Shown here: positions 47,698-55,799 of the stretch, in pieces
Layout: the number at the start of each line of letters is the position of its first letter
Position numbering within the stretch: position 1 is the first letter of the stretch
Source: Acidobacteriota bacterium
GTDB taxonomy: Bacteria > Acidobacteriota > Thermoanaerobaculia > Gp7-AA8
Reading direction: 5' to 3'
Assembly: GCA_003223645.1 (NCBI GenBank)
Contig: QHVT01000011.1
Coordinates: 1-64,000 of the forward strand
DNA: 64,000 bases
Notes under the pieces: model-generated
Database searches by the model: none
What the model was told of the DNA's origin: nothing
Seen by the model: only the letters and a program-made list of their open reading frames with translations
Translations under genes and position numbers: made by a program

Positions 47698-48591
47698 ATG
47701 AAACGGCCGCCGGCACTGATCAAGCTGATCGATCTTCTCGCTGACCTGTTTGATCGACAGAACTGGTCGAGGGAGATCGTCGAGAAGGCGAACATCGAAG
47801 ACGGCATGATCCCGTACGACAACGCGTCCCTGATCAACTGGAGGAACATCGTTAACGAGTCACTGCGGCAGGACGCGCTCGATCGTCTTGTCGGCGCCGC
47901 CGCTGCAGAGCACGTCGATGCGGGGCCGGAATTGCAGAAGCTGCTGGGTGCGGTCGACGAATGGTTGAAACGCAACCAGATGTCCGCCCGGCAGCTCGCC
48001 GATAACAACACCAATCCCCCGACTTTTTTAGAGATCATTCTCACGCGTGTTCTTACCAACCTCGAGCGAGCGTTTACGATTCTCGCGGCGCTGGCGTTGG
48101 TCATCGGCGTTGCTATATGGATTTACCGGTTCATGCCGTCCAATACCAGCAACTTCTCGATTCGGGGTCCCAAAGAGAATGACGACTCGGCGTTCGTCGC
48201 GAAGATCCACAATGACGGCGGCAGGTCCGCGGAGTTCGTGGATGGCAGTTTTGCCCTCGAGTTCACGGGCCTACCGATTCAGACTCATACGAACATCATT
48301 CTGGTCGATGCCAGGAACGCACGCCGCATTCCGGGTCATGACGACGTGCACATTACGCTGACCACAACGACTTTCTTTACTCCAATCGCAAAACCAAACG
48401 GCGAGAACTGCTTTCCCACCGAGGAGGAAGTCAAGGAGCTCCTACCGCACGGCAAAGTCGTGCTCACGGCGAGGGTGGAAGAATCCGGTCATCGCGAGAA
48501 AACAGTTCGCACGGAGCCGGTCGCTGCGAGTCTCATTCAACCATTCCTATTGAGGGCATATCCAGATGATGTTCCGATGCTCTGTCATTAG
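47698..48591 (+). CDS. EAD-like domain / single-pass membrane protein
   Basis: 297 residues. Residues 5-92 form a helical EAD1-like domain (LIKLIDLLADLFDRQNWSRE ... YDNASLINWRNIVNESLRQDALDRL ... GPELQKLLGAVDEWLKRN) matching the layout of the N-terminal part of the preceding protease. One membrane helix lies at about 125-145 (FTILAALALVIGVAIWIY). The rest is a beta-rich extracytoplasmic domain without a known family. It looks like a transmembrane receptor whose cytoplasmic EAD contacts the protease. The start is 7 bases after the previous stop, with GAGG upstream. Confidence 0.78.
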   Translation: MKRPPALIKLIDLLADLFDRQNWSREIVEKANIEDGMIPYDNASLINWRNIVNESLRQDALDRLVGAAAAEHVDAGPELQKLLGAVDEWLKRNQMSARQLADNNTNPPTFLEIILTRVLTNLERAFTILAALALVIGVAIWIYRFMPSNTSNFSIRGPKENDDSAFVAKIHNDGGRSAEFVDGSFALEFTGLPIQTHTNIILVDARNARRIPGHDDVHITLTTTTFFTPIAKPNGENCFPTEEEVKELLPHGKVVLTARVEESGHREKTVRTEPVAASLIQPFLLRAYPDDVPMLCH

Positions 48592-49372
48592 TCGTCGCTC
48601 CGTTCAGATCTCGTGTGCGATCGCGCTCTCGTTTTGCGGCGCGCTTCCTGCCGCCGGCCAGATTCCCGAGCGAATGACGCTACGCATTCACCTGAACGAG
48701 CCGTTGTGCCAGGAATCACGGGACAAGGTCATCAGGGAAATCTCCGTCAGCATCAATGGCCGGGACGGCGAATTCACTCCACTCGAAAAAGTGTCGGATT
48801 GTGAATGGGAAAAACAGGGCATCAAGACACTCAACCCGGACATTTCCTTCTTCAGTCTGCGTCTCAAGGACAAGTCAGTCGGTGACATGGGCCGGACGCG
48901 CTGTCGAAAACCGAAGCTTCTCGGCACGTCGACGCTCGAGGTGTGGTTCGGAGAGCGTGGCACAGGCGTTGTCAGGCAGTTGGCTGTCAAGGGCAGTCCG
49001 CTCGACTATGTGCGAATCGTCAAGGCGAAAATCCGCGACAGAAAACCCGAAGCGGGAACGAGCGACGTCGACTGCGATGAGACCTGGGACGTGCCTGGAA
49101 GTTTGGTCGGCGTGCAGGTCGCGATCGAGGATGTTCGCGTGCAGATCTTCAAGAAGAAGGAGATGAAGTGCGGCCTGGCTCTCAACGCATCCGATCGCCT
49201 CACCAAGGCGGCGAAAGGCACCGAGATCGATTACACGAAACGGCTCGCGGACATCATTGCCGACCAGGGATGGGAAGCGAAGCTGTGTCATGCGGCGACG
49301 TACATGCCGCCTGAGACGATCGAGGAGAGCCTTCGCGGCAAAAAGCCGTCACTCACGGTCAAGGTGAACTGA
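48566..49372 (+). CDS. Exported protein of unknown function, EAD operon
   Basis: 268 residues with a signal peptide (about 1-32, SCAIALSFCGALPAAGQ). The mature protein is beta-rich with six or so cysteines (LCQES, SDCEW, TRCRK, VDCDE, MKCGL, LCHAA), suited to disulfides in the periplasm. No known domain. It overlaps the preceding gene by 26 bases and is followed without gap by the next, so it is part of the operon and probably meets the extracytoplasmic domain of the EAD membrane protein. Confidence 0.7.
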   Translation: MMFRCSVISRRSVQISCAIALSFCGALPAAGQIPERMTLRIHLNEPLCQESRDKVIREISVSINGRDGEFTPLEKVSDCEWEKQGIKTLNPDISFFSLRLKDKSVGDMGRTRCRKPKLLGTSTLEVWFGERGTGVVRQLAVKGSPLDYVRIVKAKIRDRKPEAGTSDVDCDETWDVPGSLVGVQVAIEDVRVQIFKKKEMKCGLALNASDRLTKAAKGTEIDYTKRLADIIADQGWEAKLCHAATYMPPETIEESLRGKKPSLTVKVN

Positions 49373-50278
49373 ATGCGCGCGCGCAGTCTCATCGTGATCG
49401 CCTTCCTCGCCTCATCCGCACTCGCACAGCGGCCGGTATTCGAGCCCGACGACTTCGTCGATCCCGCGATTCACGAAGGCCCGCTCTTCCTCGCCCGTCT
49501 CGTCGCCGGTGGGGTCTGGAACCCGGAGGATCGATTCCGGCCGATTCACGGCGACGCCGGCTTTGTCATCCTCACCAACAGCCTTCACGTCGATCGTTTC
49601 CAGTTCGACTACAAACATCGCGAAGCAGCAGGTGACGATCCGCGGCCATTGACGCGATGCGATTGTCCCGATCCCGTCTATTTCCCGACTCCGCCGCCCG
49701 GCGACGCAATGCCGGCCGGTCCGCAACCGGGCCGAAGCGACACGCTGCAACTCGCGTTCTATCGCACGTCGAACGCCATCACGCTGCGGTATCGCCTGGC
49801 GTTCACGCGGCAGCAACTCGACACCACCGTCACTTCGGCCCGGACCGGGGAAGTCATCGAGCAGCGCTCCGGTCACGATCAATCGCTCACCGTCGATGCC
49901 GACACGCACTTCCGCATCCTCGGACGCGACGTGTGGGGAACGTTCTACATCGCGCGTGTCTCTCGCTCCGGAGTGCCCGACAAGCGCGCGCAGAACGAAG
50001 TCGCATATGTGTGGCGTCCTCCCGGATGGTCCGCGAAAGAAGTCCTCTTCCGCACCAGGCTCACGGTCGGAGGCATTTCCGACCGCGGTACGGCGAGCAT
50101 CAACCTCGTGAATCCGTATTTCGAGGCACTCTGGCGCCACCGCGACACGAGAATCAACTTCCACCTCGCGTGGAGTCCGCAGGCCACGAGAGACGGCGAA
50201 GGGTGGCACACCAACAACGAGATCGCTGTTTTCGCGGATTACACCCTCTTCGTGCACATGTTCCGCCCTACACGCTGA
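49373..50278 (+). CDS. Exported beta-rich protein, last gene of the EAD operon
   Basis: 301 residues, signal peptide (about 1-18, LIVIAFLASSALA). The ATG directly follows the previous stop (TGAATG). The mature part is strand-rich with alternating polar and hydrophobic residues, an internal CDCP-x-PVYFPTPPP loop and an ending FADYTLFVHMF plus four residues, which resembles an outer-membrane beta-barrel strand. No family recognised. It might be the outer-membrane or surface component of the system. Confidence 0.68.
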   Translation: MRARSLIVIAFLASSALAQRPVFEPDDFVDPAIHEGPLFLARLVAGGVWNPEDRFRPIHGDAGFVILTNSLHVDRFQFDYKHREAAGDDPRPLTRCDCPDPVYFPTPPPGDAMPAGPQPGRSDTLQLAFYRTSNAITLRYRLAFTRQQLDTTVTSARTGEVIEQRSGHDQSLTVDADTHFRILGRDVWGTFYIARVSRSGVPDKRAQNEVAYVWRPPGWSAKEVLFRTRLTVGGISDRGTASINLVNPYFEALWRHRDTRINFHLAWSPQATRDGEGWHTNNEIAVFADYTLFVHMFRPTR

Positions 50279-50441
50279 AGATTTTAGGACGCTGACCGCG
50301 TGCCAACCATTCGGCAGCGGCTCGTTCCACTGGACGTGGCGGGCAATGTTCATCGTGTTCGTTCCCCTGACGGGCGATGTGTATGCGAGGCGGCAGCGGC
50401 GAGTGCATGCAGTGCGAAAGTGCCCGGAGGTCACTTGCATC

Positions 50442-50504
50442 GTGTGCGAGGAGGAAAAGGGAGAGAGATGGAAGACCGCGCTTCAGCATGTTCGGGTTCG
50501 ACAT
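50442..50504 (-). pseudogene. 5' fragment of the duplicated serine hydrolase gene (copy 2)
   Basis: The 21 codons MSNPNMLKRGLPSLSLFLLA match the start of the broken gene at 43623, together with about 30 bases upstream of the ATG. The sequence then diverges completely, though the frame stays open to 50268. Confidence 0.7.
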
Positions 50505-50606
50505 CGTAACTTGGTTGGGAAGGAGGCGTCAGCCGAGGGCGTTCACGACCGCGCTTGATGGTTGGCACAAATACAACCTTCAGTTCTTGCCGCGCGCAAA
50601 ACACGG

Positions 50607-51347
50607 TTACGCGCGCACGAAGTCGCACAGCAGCTCGCTTACCCGCTCCGGCGCGTCGCGCTGCAGGAAGTGTCCCGCTCCCGCGATGCGCTCCACACGC
50701 ACGTTCGCGACCCACGCGTCGAGATCCTCGATCGTCGACGGGAGGAAAATCGGCTCGCGCTCGCCCCAGAGGATCAGCACCGGCACGTCGATACGTCGAA
50801 AGAGCTTGCGCAACTGGCCGCGCGTGCGGCGTAGCGCGCGATACCAGTGCAGCATCGGCGTGAGACTGCCGCACACACCGAAGAGGCGCAGGACGATCTC
50901 CGGAAGCAGCGGCAGTTGGAAGAAGAGCTGATACGTGAGGCGCAGTCTCTGGCGGAAGCTGCGGCGCATCTCGCGCAGGATGGCCGCGGGATGTGGAACG
51001 TTGAGCACAGCGAGCTTGCGCACGAGGTCGGGCCGCGACATCGCCAGGTACCACGCGACGGCCGCGCCCCAGTCGTGACCGATGACGATGCACGGCGCAT
51101 CCCCGTGGGACTCAATCAATGCCGCGACGTCGTCGACGATGAGCGGCAGGCCATAGGCATCGATCCCGCGCGGTTTCGGCGAGTCGCCGTAGCCGCGCAG
51201 GTCGGGAGCGACGGCGCGAAATCCCGCCTGCGCGAGCGCGCGTATCTGATGCTTCCACGTCGCGCGGGATTCCGGAAAACCGTGGAGGAGGACGACCAGC
51301 GGTCCGTCGCCCTCCTCGCCGAACTGCAACTTCACGCGATTTGTCAC
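50607..51347 (-). CDS. Alpha/beta hydrolase (epoxide-hydrolase/haloalkane-dehalogenase-like)
   Basis: 246 residues from the GTG at 51347. Oxyanion-hole motif LHGFPES (21-27), nucleophile Asp92 in GHDWGAAVAW, and the late His in AGAGHFLQRDAPE. An Asp nucleophile followed by Trp is typical of epoxide hydrolases and haloalkane dehalogenases rather than Ser esterases. A cap domain lies at about 125-185 (FFQLPLLPEIVLRLFG ... MLHWYRALRR). It is shorter than most epoxide hydrolases (about 290 residues), so the reaction is not settled. It sits alone between two gene fragments. Confidence 0.85.
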   Translation of the reverse strand: MTNRVKLQFGEEGDGPLVVLLHGFPESRATWKHQIRALAQAGFRAVAPDLRGYGDSPKPRGIDAYGLPLIVDDVAALIESHGDAPCIVIGHDWGAAVAWYLAMSRPDLVRKLAVLNVPHPAAILREMRRSFRQRLRLTYQLFFQLPLLPEIVLRLFGVCGSLTPMLHWYRALRRTRGQLRKLFRRIDVPVLILWGEREPIFLPSTIEDLDAWVANVRVERIAGAGHFLQRDAPERVSELLCDFVRA

Positions 51348-51416
51348 GATTCAATGCAGCGTAGAGCAGTCCCGCGCCGAGGGCCAGCGTGCAGACGCAA
51401 ACTTCGCTCCCGCCTG

Positions 51417-51530
51417 GGCGAGGATGCGTTTGATCTCCGCATCGGGCGCGACCTGCGCGATCGCGACATGTGCGAGCAGGAAAAGACAGAGATACGGAAG
51501 GACGCGCTTGAGCATGTTCGGTTTCAACAT
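51417..51530 (-). pseudogene. 5' fragment of the duplicated serine hydrolase gene (copy 3)
   Basis: Thirty-eight codons (MLKPNMLKRVLPYLCLFLLA ... VAPDAEIKRIL) match the start of the broken gene at 43623 almost exactly, including the upstream AAGGAGG-side sequence. The match stops at 51417 and unrelated sequence follows. Confidence 0.8.
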
Positions 51531-51614
51531 CGTAACTTGGTTGGCAAGGAGGCGTCAGCCGGGGGACGTGGGGCAGACGACGCAGCTGCGGTTCAGCCTG
51601 GAACAGCCTGCATG

Positions 51615-51629
51615 GTATCATTCTGATAC
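51615..51629 (+). promoter_or_regulatory. Operator palindrome of the toxin-antitoxin operon
   Basis: GTATCA-TTC-TGATAC, a perfect palindrome overlapping a TACTAT -10-like hexamer (51627-51632) and 12 bases before the antitoxin GTG. It is a typical autoregulation site for a ribbon-helix-helix antitoxin. The transcript would have a very short leader. Confidence 0.65.
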
Positions 51630-51641
51630 TATGCAGAGATT

Positions 51642-51872
51642 GTGGCAAACCTGCTGCTGCGAGATCTCGACGAAACCGTGCTTCAACGTTTGAAAGCCGC
51701 GGCGAAAGCACATCGGCGGTCACTGCAGGCCGAGATCCACGATGCTCTCACGCAGGCCAGCGTGCGAAGTCTCGCCGAAACGAGACGTTTGTCGGCGCGA
51801 TGGCTGAAACGGCTGCAGGGACGAGTGCACTCGGATAACGTCGCGCTGATTCGGGAAGATCGCGACCGGTGA
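51642..51872 (+). CDS. FitA/VapB-like ribbon-helix-helix antitoxin
   Basis: 76 residues from a GTG. The N-terminal half (ANLLLRDLDETVLQRLKAAA, then HRRSLQAEIHDAL) is the Arc-type ribbon-helix-helix of FitA-like antitoxins. The C-terminal half is basic/helical and would wrap the toxin. The stop overlaps the PIN toxin start (GTGA). It should neutralise the toxin and repress the operon through the palindrome at 51615. Confidence 0.87.
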   Translation: MANLLLRDLDETVLQRLKAAAKAHRRSLQAEIHDALTQASVRSLAETRRLSARWLKRLQGRVHSDNVALIREDRDR

Positions 51873-52282
51873 GCGTCGTCGTCGACGCGAGTGTGGTCCT
51901 CAAGTGGTTCGTCCCCGAGGTGGGAAGCGAGGTCGCCTCCCGTTTGCTCGCATCCGAAGATCGGCTCGCGGCCCCCGACCTCCTTTTCGCAGAGATCGCA
52001 AACGCGATCTGGAAGAAGGTCCTCCGCGGTCAATTGACGCACGCCGAAAGCCAGTCGCTGATCAGGGATATCGAAAACATCGCGGTGAACACGACGCCCT
52101 GTCGTGCACTTGCAAACGACGCACACGTGATCGCGCTCATCACGTCGCGCTCGGTGTACGACTCGATGTACGTCGCTCTCGCCCTGCGCCTCGACACGCG
52201 CGTGATTACGGCAGACGAACGGTTCTTCCATGCGTTGCAGTCGTTTACCGATCTGGCCGGATCGATCGAGCTTCTAGCGTAA
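51869..52282 (+). CDS. VapC-like PIN-domain toxin ribonuclease
   Basis: 137 residues, GTG start overlapping the antitoxin stop. It is a PIN fold with the acidic metal-binding set Asp6 (VVVDASVVLKW), Glu42 (FAEIANAIWK), Asp98 (VYDSMYVALA) and Asp116 (VITADERFF). All active-site residues are present, so it is probably an active Mg-dependent RNase, of the type that cuts tRNA or rRNA. Confidence 0.92.
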   Translation: MSVVVDASVVLKWFVPEVGSEVASRLLASEDRLAAPDLLFAEIANAIWKKVLRGQLTHAESQSLIRDIENIAVNTTPCRALANDAHVIALITSRSVYDSMYVALALRLDTRVITADERFFHALQSFTDLAGSIELLA

Positions 52283-52317
52283 TCCTTCGCCCATGAAGCT
52301 CCTGAACGTCGGGAGAA

Positions 52318-52388
52318 GGCCCTAGTTCAGTCGGTTAGCCCCCTCGGCCTGTCACGCCGGAGGCCGCGGGTCGGACCGTCGGCGCCGG
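52318..52388 (+). pseudogene. Degenerate tRNA-Asp (GTC anticodon) remnant
   Basis: GGCCCTAGTTCAGTCGGTTAG gives an acceptor and D-arm like tRNA-Asp, and CGGCCTGTCACGCCG is a perfect tRNA-Asp anticodon stem-loop with GTC. Downstream, the T-loop reads GGTCGGACC instead of GGTTCGANTCC, and the acceptor 3' strand pairs poorly. It is therefore a decayed or partial copy, perhaps left by an integrated element, not a working tRNA. Confidence 0.65.
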
Positions 52389-52454
52389 CGAACCGAAAGC
52401 TCTCATGCGCCACGTGACGGTCACGCGCGATGATGCGTATGCGAAATCGGCCCC

Positions 52455-54002
52455 TTAACGCGACGTCGCGTCCAAAAACGCCGCCAGATCCTTCTTGAAC
52501 TTCATCCGCGACGGCCCGTGCACGTACATCATGTGACCGGCTTCGTAATACTCGACGGAGATGTTGCGGCGCACATCGTCAGGGACGGCGAGGTGGTTGA
52601 TGAAGTACTCGACCGCGCCGTACGGGCAGGCCAGGTCGAAGTAGCCCGTTTGCACCAGCACTTTCATCTTCGGGTTGCGCACCATCGTGTGGGCGAGGTC
52701 GATTCCGGTATTCGCCACGGGGGAGCGGCCGTCCTCGTCGGGCGTGTCGTGGCCCTGGTCCCACTTCGAGTAGAGGCCGCCGGAGAGGCGGTATTCGCGG
52801 TCGGACTCGACTTGCAGTTCGTTGCGGTAGTAGTCATTGAACGTCGCCACGATGGCCGGCGCGATGGCGTCGGCGAAGGGGTCGTAGCGCATGGTCTCGG
52901 CGATCGAGGTGAGGTTGCCGCCGCTGTAGCGCGTGTCGATGCGTCCCACGACCAGGCCGCGCGCGCGCAGCAGCTCCTGCAGGAAGCGGCTCTCGTTCAT
53001 GCGCAGGTTGGCGCGATCCCAATACTCCGCGCTGACGCCGGTGAAGCGCGCCAGCCCTTCCAGTGCCGCGCGCCGTTCCTCCGCCGTCGCCCGCGCGCCC
53101 TTGAACAGCACCGGCGCGTAGACGTCGCGCGCGAATGCCTCCGCCTGGCGAAGGAACGTCTGCAGGTCCGGTCGCGGCTCCGCGATCATCTTGTGATACC
53201 AGGCCGTCGATGCATAGGCGGTCAAGTAGTTGACGTATGCGGTGTCGACGGGGAGGTCGGCGTTGCCGGCGACGGCATCCATGTACGGCGAGACCAGGAT
53301 CACGCCGTTGAGCGTCACGTTGTGGCCCAGCAGCACGTACGCCACCGCGCCGGAGCGCATGCCGCCGTAGCTCTCGCCGAGGATGTATTTCGGCGATGAC
53401 CAGCGTCCGTTCTGATTGAGGTAGCGGACGATGAAGTCGGCCACGGAGCGGGCGTCCTGATCGACGCCCCAGAAGTCCTTCCCCTCTCCTTTCCCGATCG
53501 GGCGCGAGAATCCGGTGCCGACGGGATCGATCATCACCAGGTCGGCGCGATCGAGAATCGTGACGTCGTTCTCGATGAGGCGAAAGGGTCCGCGGGTGTT
53601 CGGCTCGAGATCGGCGATCTGCGCGCGCTTCGGGCCGAGGACGCCGACGTGCAGCCACGCCGACGCGGAGCCGGGGCCGCCGTTGTACGCGAACACGATC
53701 GGGCGCGTGACGCGATCGGCTCCGTCTTTCGTATAGGCCGTGTAGCCGAAGAGCGCGACCGGCTCGTCCTTGTCGTCGCGGATCTGCATCGTGCCCGCGG
53801 TGGCGGTGTACGCGAGCGGTGCGCCGCCGATCGTGATCCGGTGCTTCGTCACCCACGTCTTCGCCTCGGGTACGGGAGGCTCGGACGGCTTGGCCGGCGT
53901 TTCCTTCGCGGGGGTTTCTTTCGCCGGCACTTCCTGGGCGGCGGCGAGCAGTGGAACGGAGAGAAGCGCGAGCAGTGCGGCGAAACGGACGTGCTTGGTC
54001 AT
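52455..54002 (-). CDS. Exported serine carboxypeptidase (peptidase S10)
   Basis: 515 residues with a signal peptide (about 1-22) and a PAKETPAKETPAK tandem linker. Catalytic Ser211 is in LGESYGGMRSG, the Asp in GYFDLACPYGA and the His in YEAGHMMYVH. NGGPGSASAWLH near residue 108 is the S10 substrate-binding motif. It removes C-terminal residues from peptides at acid pH in the periplasm or outside. Normal length for the bacterial S10 group. It stands alone. Confidence 0.93.
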   Translation of the reverse strand: MTKHVRFAALLALLSVPLLAAAQEVPAKETPAKETPAKPSEPPVPEAKTWVTKHRITIGGAPLAYTATAGTMQIRDDKDEPVALFGYTAYTKDGADRVTRPIVFAYNGGPGSASAWLHVGVLGPKRAQIADLEPNTRGPFRLIENDVTILDRADLVMIDPVGTGFSRPIGKGEGKDFWGVDQDARSVADFIVRYLNQNGRWSSPKYILGESYGGMRSGAVAYVLLGHNVTLNGVILVSPYMDAVAGNADLPVDTAYVNYLTAYASTAWYHKMIAEPRPDLQTFLRQAEAFARDVYAPVLFKGARATAEERRAALEGLARFTGVSAEYWDRANLRMNESRFLQELLRARGLVVGRIDTRYSGGNLTSIAETMRYDPFADAIAPAIVATFNDYYRNELQVESDREYRLSGGLYSKWDQGHDTPDEDGRSPVANTGIDLAHTMVRNPKMKVLVQTGYFDLACPYGAVEYFINHLAVPDDVRRNISVEYYEAGHMMYVHGPSRMKFKKDLAAFLDATSR

Positions 54003-54025
54003 GCGACGTGCATAATCGCATGACC

Positions 54026-54102
54026 CCTCGTGTAGGGCAGGTTTTCTAACCTGCCCCCCCGGGGGCGCTCCTCGTGTAGGGCAGGTTTTCTAACCTGCCC
54101 CC
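54026..54102. repeat. Two direct copies of a GGGCAGGTTTTCTAACCTGCCC palindrome
   Basis: Near-identical 33-base units at 54026-54058 and 54070-54102, each a hairpin (GCAGG-TTTTCTAA-CCTGC type) led by CCTCGTGTA. A related inverted unit (GCGCAGGCTGGAAAGCCTGCGC) lies at 54522-54543. They flank the DUF433 gene on both sides. Confidence 0.8.
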
Positions 54103-54145
54103 GGGGCGCAGGCTGGTTCGGCATCTGCCTGAAATCTGATCGCCA

Positions 54146-54463
54146 TCAGCGGGCGAGCGGCGTCTGTTTCTTTGCGTCGGCGAGCTTTTGATAGAACATC
54201 GGGTCGGCGTCGTGTGCAGTCGCACGTGCCGTGTCGAACTCGCGTCGCTGCCGCTCGAGGTATCCGTCGATCTCGTCCCGATGCGCGAGGTAGAAGGTGA
54301 TTGCGCCGTAAACCTGTTCGAGTGTCAGGACCGGGAATGCCTGGGCGATACTCTCAGCGGATTCTCCCGAAAGGAACGCGTAGACGACCGAGTCCAATGA
54401 CACACGACTGCCAGTGACCGCATAACCATCACCACGCCGTTCGACATATTCGCTGCTCATCAA
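54146..54463 (-). CDS. DUF433 protein (antitoxin-type), partner missing
   Basis: 105 residues. YVERRGDGYAVTGSRVSLDSVVYAFLSGESAESIAQAFPVL and TLEQVYGAITFYLAHRDEID form the DUF433 winged-helix domain, most often the antitoxin of DUF433/DUF5615 (VapBC45-like) pairs. No DUF5615 toxin follows; the gene is boxed in by palindromic repeats. It is an orphan antitoxin, or a regulator in its own right. Confidence 0.87.
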   Translation of the reverse strand: MMSSEYVERRGDGYAVTGSRVSLDSVVYAFLSGESAESIAQAFPVLTLEQVYGAITFYLAHRDEIDGYLERQRREFDTARATAHDADPMFYQKLADAKKQTPLAR

Positions 54464-54551
54464 AGCGCTCTGCTTGATCTTGCTCCATGGGAAAGACAGA
54501 ACGCAAGCCTGCCCCCCGGGGCGCAGGCTGGAAAGCCTGCGCTACACCAAA

Positions 54552-55790
54552 TCACCTCGTGTAGCCGAACAACGCCACGCACATCTCGTCCGTGCTCGCT
54601 TCTCCCCAGCGCACGTCCTTCGGCGGTGAGTTCGGGTTCTGCGTGTTCGCGTCCGAGTTGTCGTAGAAGCCTTCGACGCGCAGCACGGTTCCGCGCGGCA
54701 GCTTGACGGGAGTGCGATAGACGTAATTGCCCTGCCACTGGAACTCGTACTGCGGGACGTTGATCATGGGTACGACCGTGCCGTCGGGAAGGATCGCGTC
54801 GACGCGCATGCTTTTGCCGAGGAGATGCATGTGCGGGTAGATCGAGACGATCTCGATGTCGTCGCTCACCGTCATCGTTCCTTCGATGCGCTGGTTCGGC
54901 GCGCCGGCCGGAATGAACAGCTGCGTGTTGAGCACGGCATCGTAGTGAAGCTGTTTCTTCACTTCGGACTTCGTCAAATACAGACCGATCTCGGTGCGAT
55001 CGACGCCGACCTGGCCGAAGTGGGGGTGATAGTGGACCTGCATCAGCACGCGCGCGCCTTTTGGCAGGCGGATGGCCGTTCCGTCGGGCAGCGGGGTCGG
55101 GCGGCTGCCGGGACTCCAGCCGCCGAGGACGTCGGCGTTGTCGATGAGCGGACCGCCGAAGCAGGTGAAGCCGGTGCCGTCCTTGTCGAGCTTCGCGCTC
55201 GCGCCAGTCGTGTCGATGTACGGCACGATGTGATGCACAGTCGCGCGGTCGCCGGGGCGAAAGTCGATCGTCGAGATCCAGAGATCGTTGTTGGATTGCA
55301 CGGGGATCGAGAAGCAGCGGTACTCGTCGCGGTCTGCCGGCGGCGTGTAGCTCTTGGGCATCGCCAGCACGAGATCGGGCGCGCCGAGAACCCAGTCGCC
55401 GCCGAAGTCCTTCGGGCCCGGCAAATCGCTCTTGTTCCCCTCGGGCATTCCGGCGTCGACCCACGACGCGATGAGATCGATGTCGCGCTGCGACAAACGG
55501 CGCACGCCGACGAAATCGCCCGCGCCTTCGGCCGGCTTCCACGGCGGCATCTGGCGCAGCTTCGTCATCAGCTTGATCTGCGTCCCCATCGCGGCCGCGT
55601 CGCGATACGAGATCAGCGGAAACGGCGCGATGTCGCCGGGACGATGGCAGCTCTGGCAGTTGTCCTGGAGGATGCGTGAGATCTCTTTGCTGAACGTCGG
55701 CGGTCCGGGATGGCCGACCGCGCGGCGGCGATCGGCTGCGAGGAAAAACAGGATCACGAAGAGGGCGAACAGGAACGTTGTTTTACGCAT
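54552..55790 (-). CDS. Exported cytochrome c / copper type II monooxygenase-like protein
   Basis: 412 residues with a signal anchor (about 4-20). A heme c site CQSCH (45-49) with RPGDIAPF is followed by a two-part copper monooxygenase-like fold with ligands in VHHIVPY, MQVHYHPHFG and YPHMHLLGKSM, the order seen in ascorbate-dependent (DBH/PHM-like) enzymes. The tail NSPPKDVRWGEASTDEMC is typical of this bacterial group. Substrate unknown. It begins 10 bases upstream of the TonB-receptor stop side, in the same operon, so it may process or bind what the receptor imports. Confidence 0.85.
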   Translation of the reverse strand: MRKTTFLFALFVILFFLAADRRRAVGHPGPPTFSKEISRILQDNCQSCHRPGDIAPFPLISYRDAAAMGTQIKLMTKLRQMPPWKPAEGAGDFVGVRRLSQRDIDLIASWVDAGMPEGNKSDLPGPKDFGGDWVLGAPDLVLAMPKSYTPPADRDEYRCFSIPVQSNNDLWISTIDFRPGDRATVHHIVPYIDTTGASAKLDKDGTGFTCFGGPLIDNADVLGGWSPGSRPTPLPDGTAIRLPKGARVLMQVHYHPHFGQVGVDRTEIGLYLTKSEVKKQLHYDAVLNTQLFIPAGAPNQRIEGTMTVSDDIEIVSIYPHMHLLGKSMRVDAILPDGTVVPMINVPQYEFQWQGNYVYRTPVKLPRGTVLRVEGFYDNSDANTQNPNSPPKDVRWGEASTDEMCVALFGYTR

Positions 55791-55799
55791 GCGATCTCC

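Noticed and set aside
52318-52388. Functional tRNA-Asp gene
   Set aside because: The anticodon arm is perfect but the T-loop consensus and acceptor pairing are broken, so I list it as a remnant.
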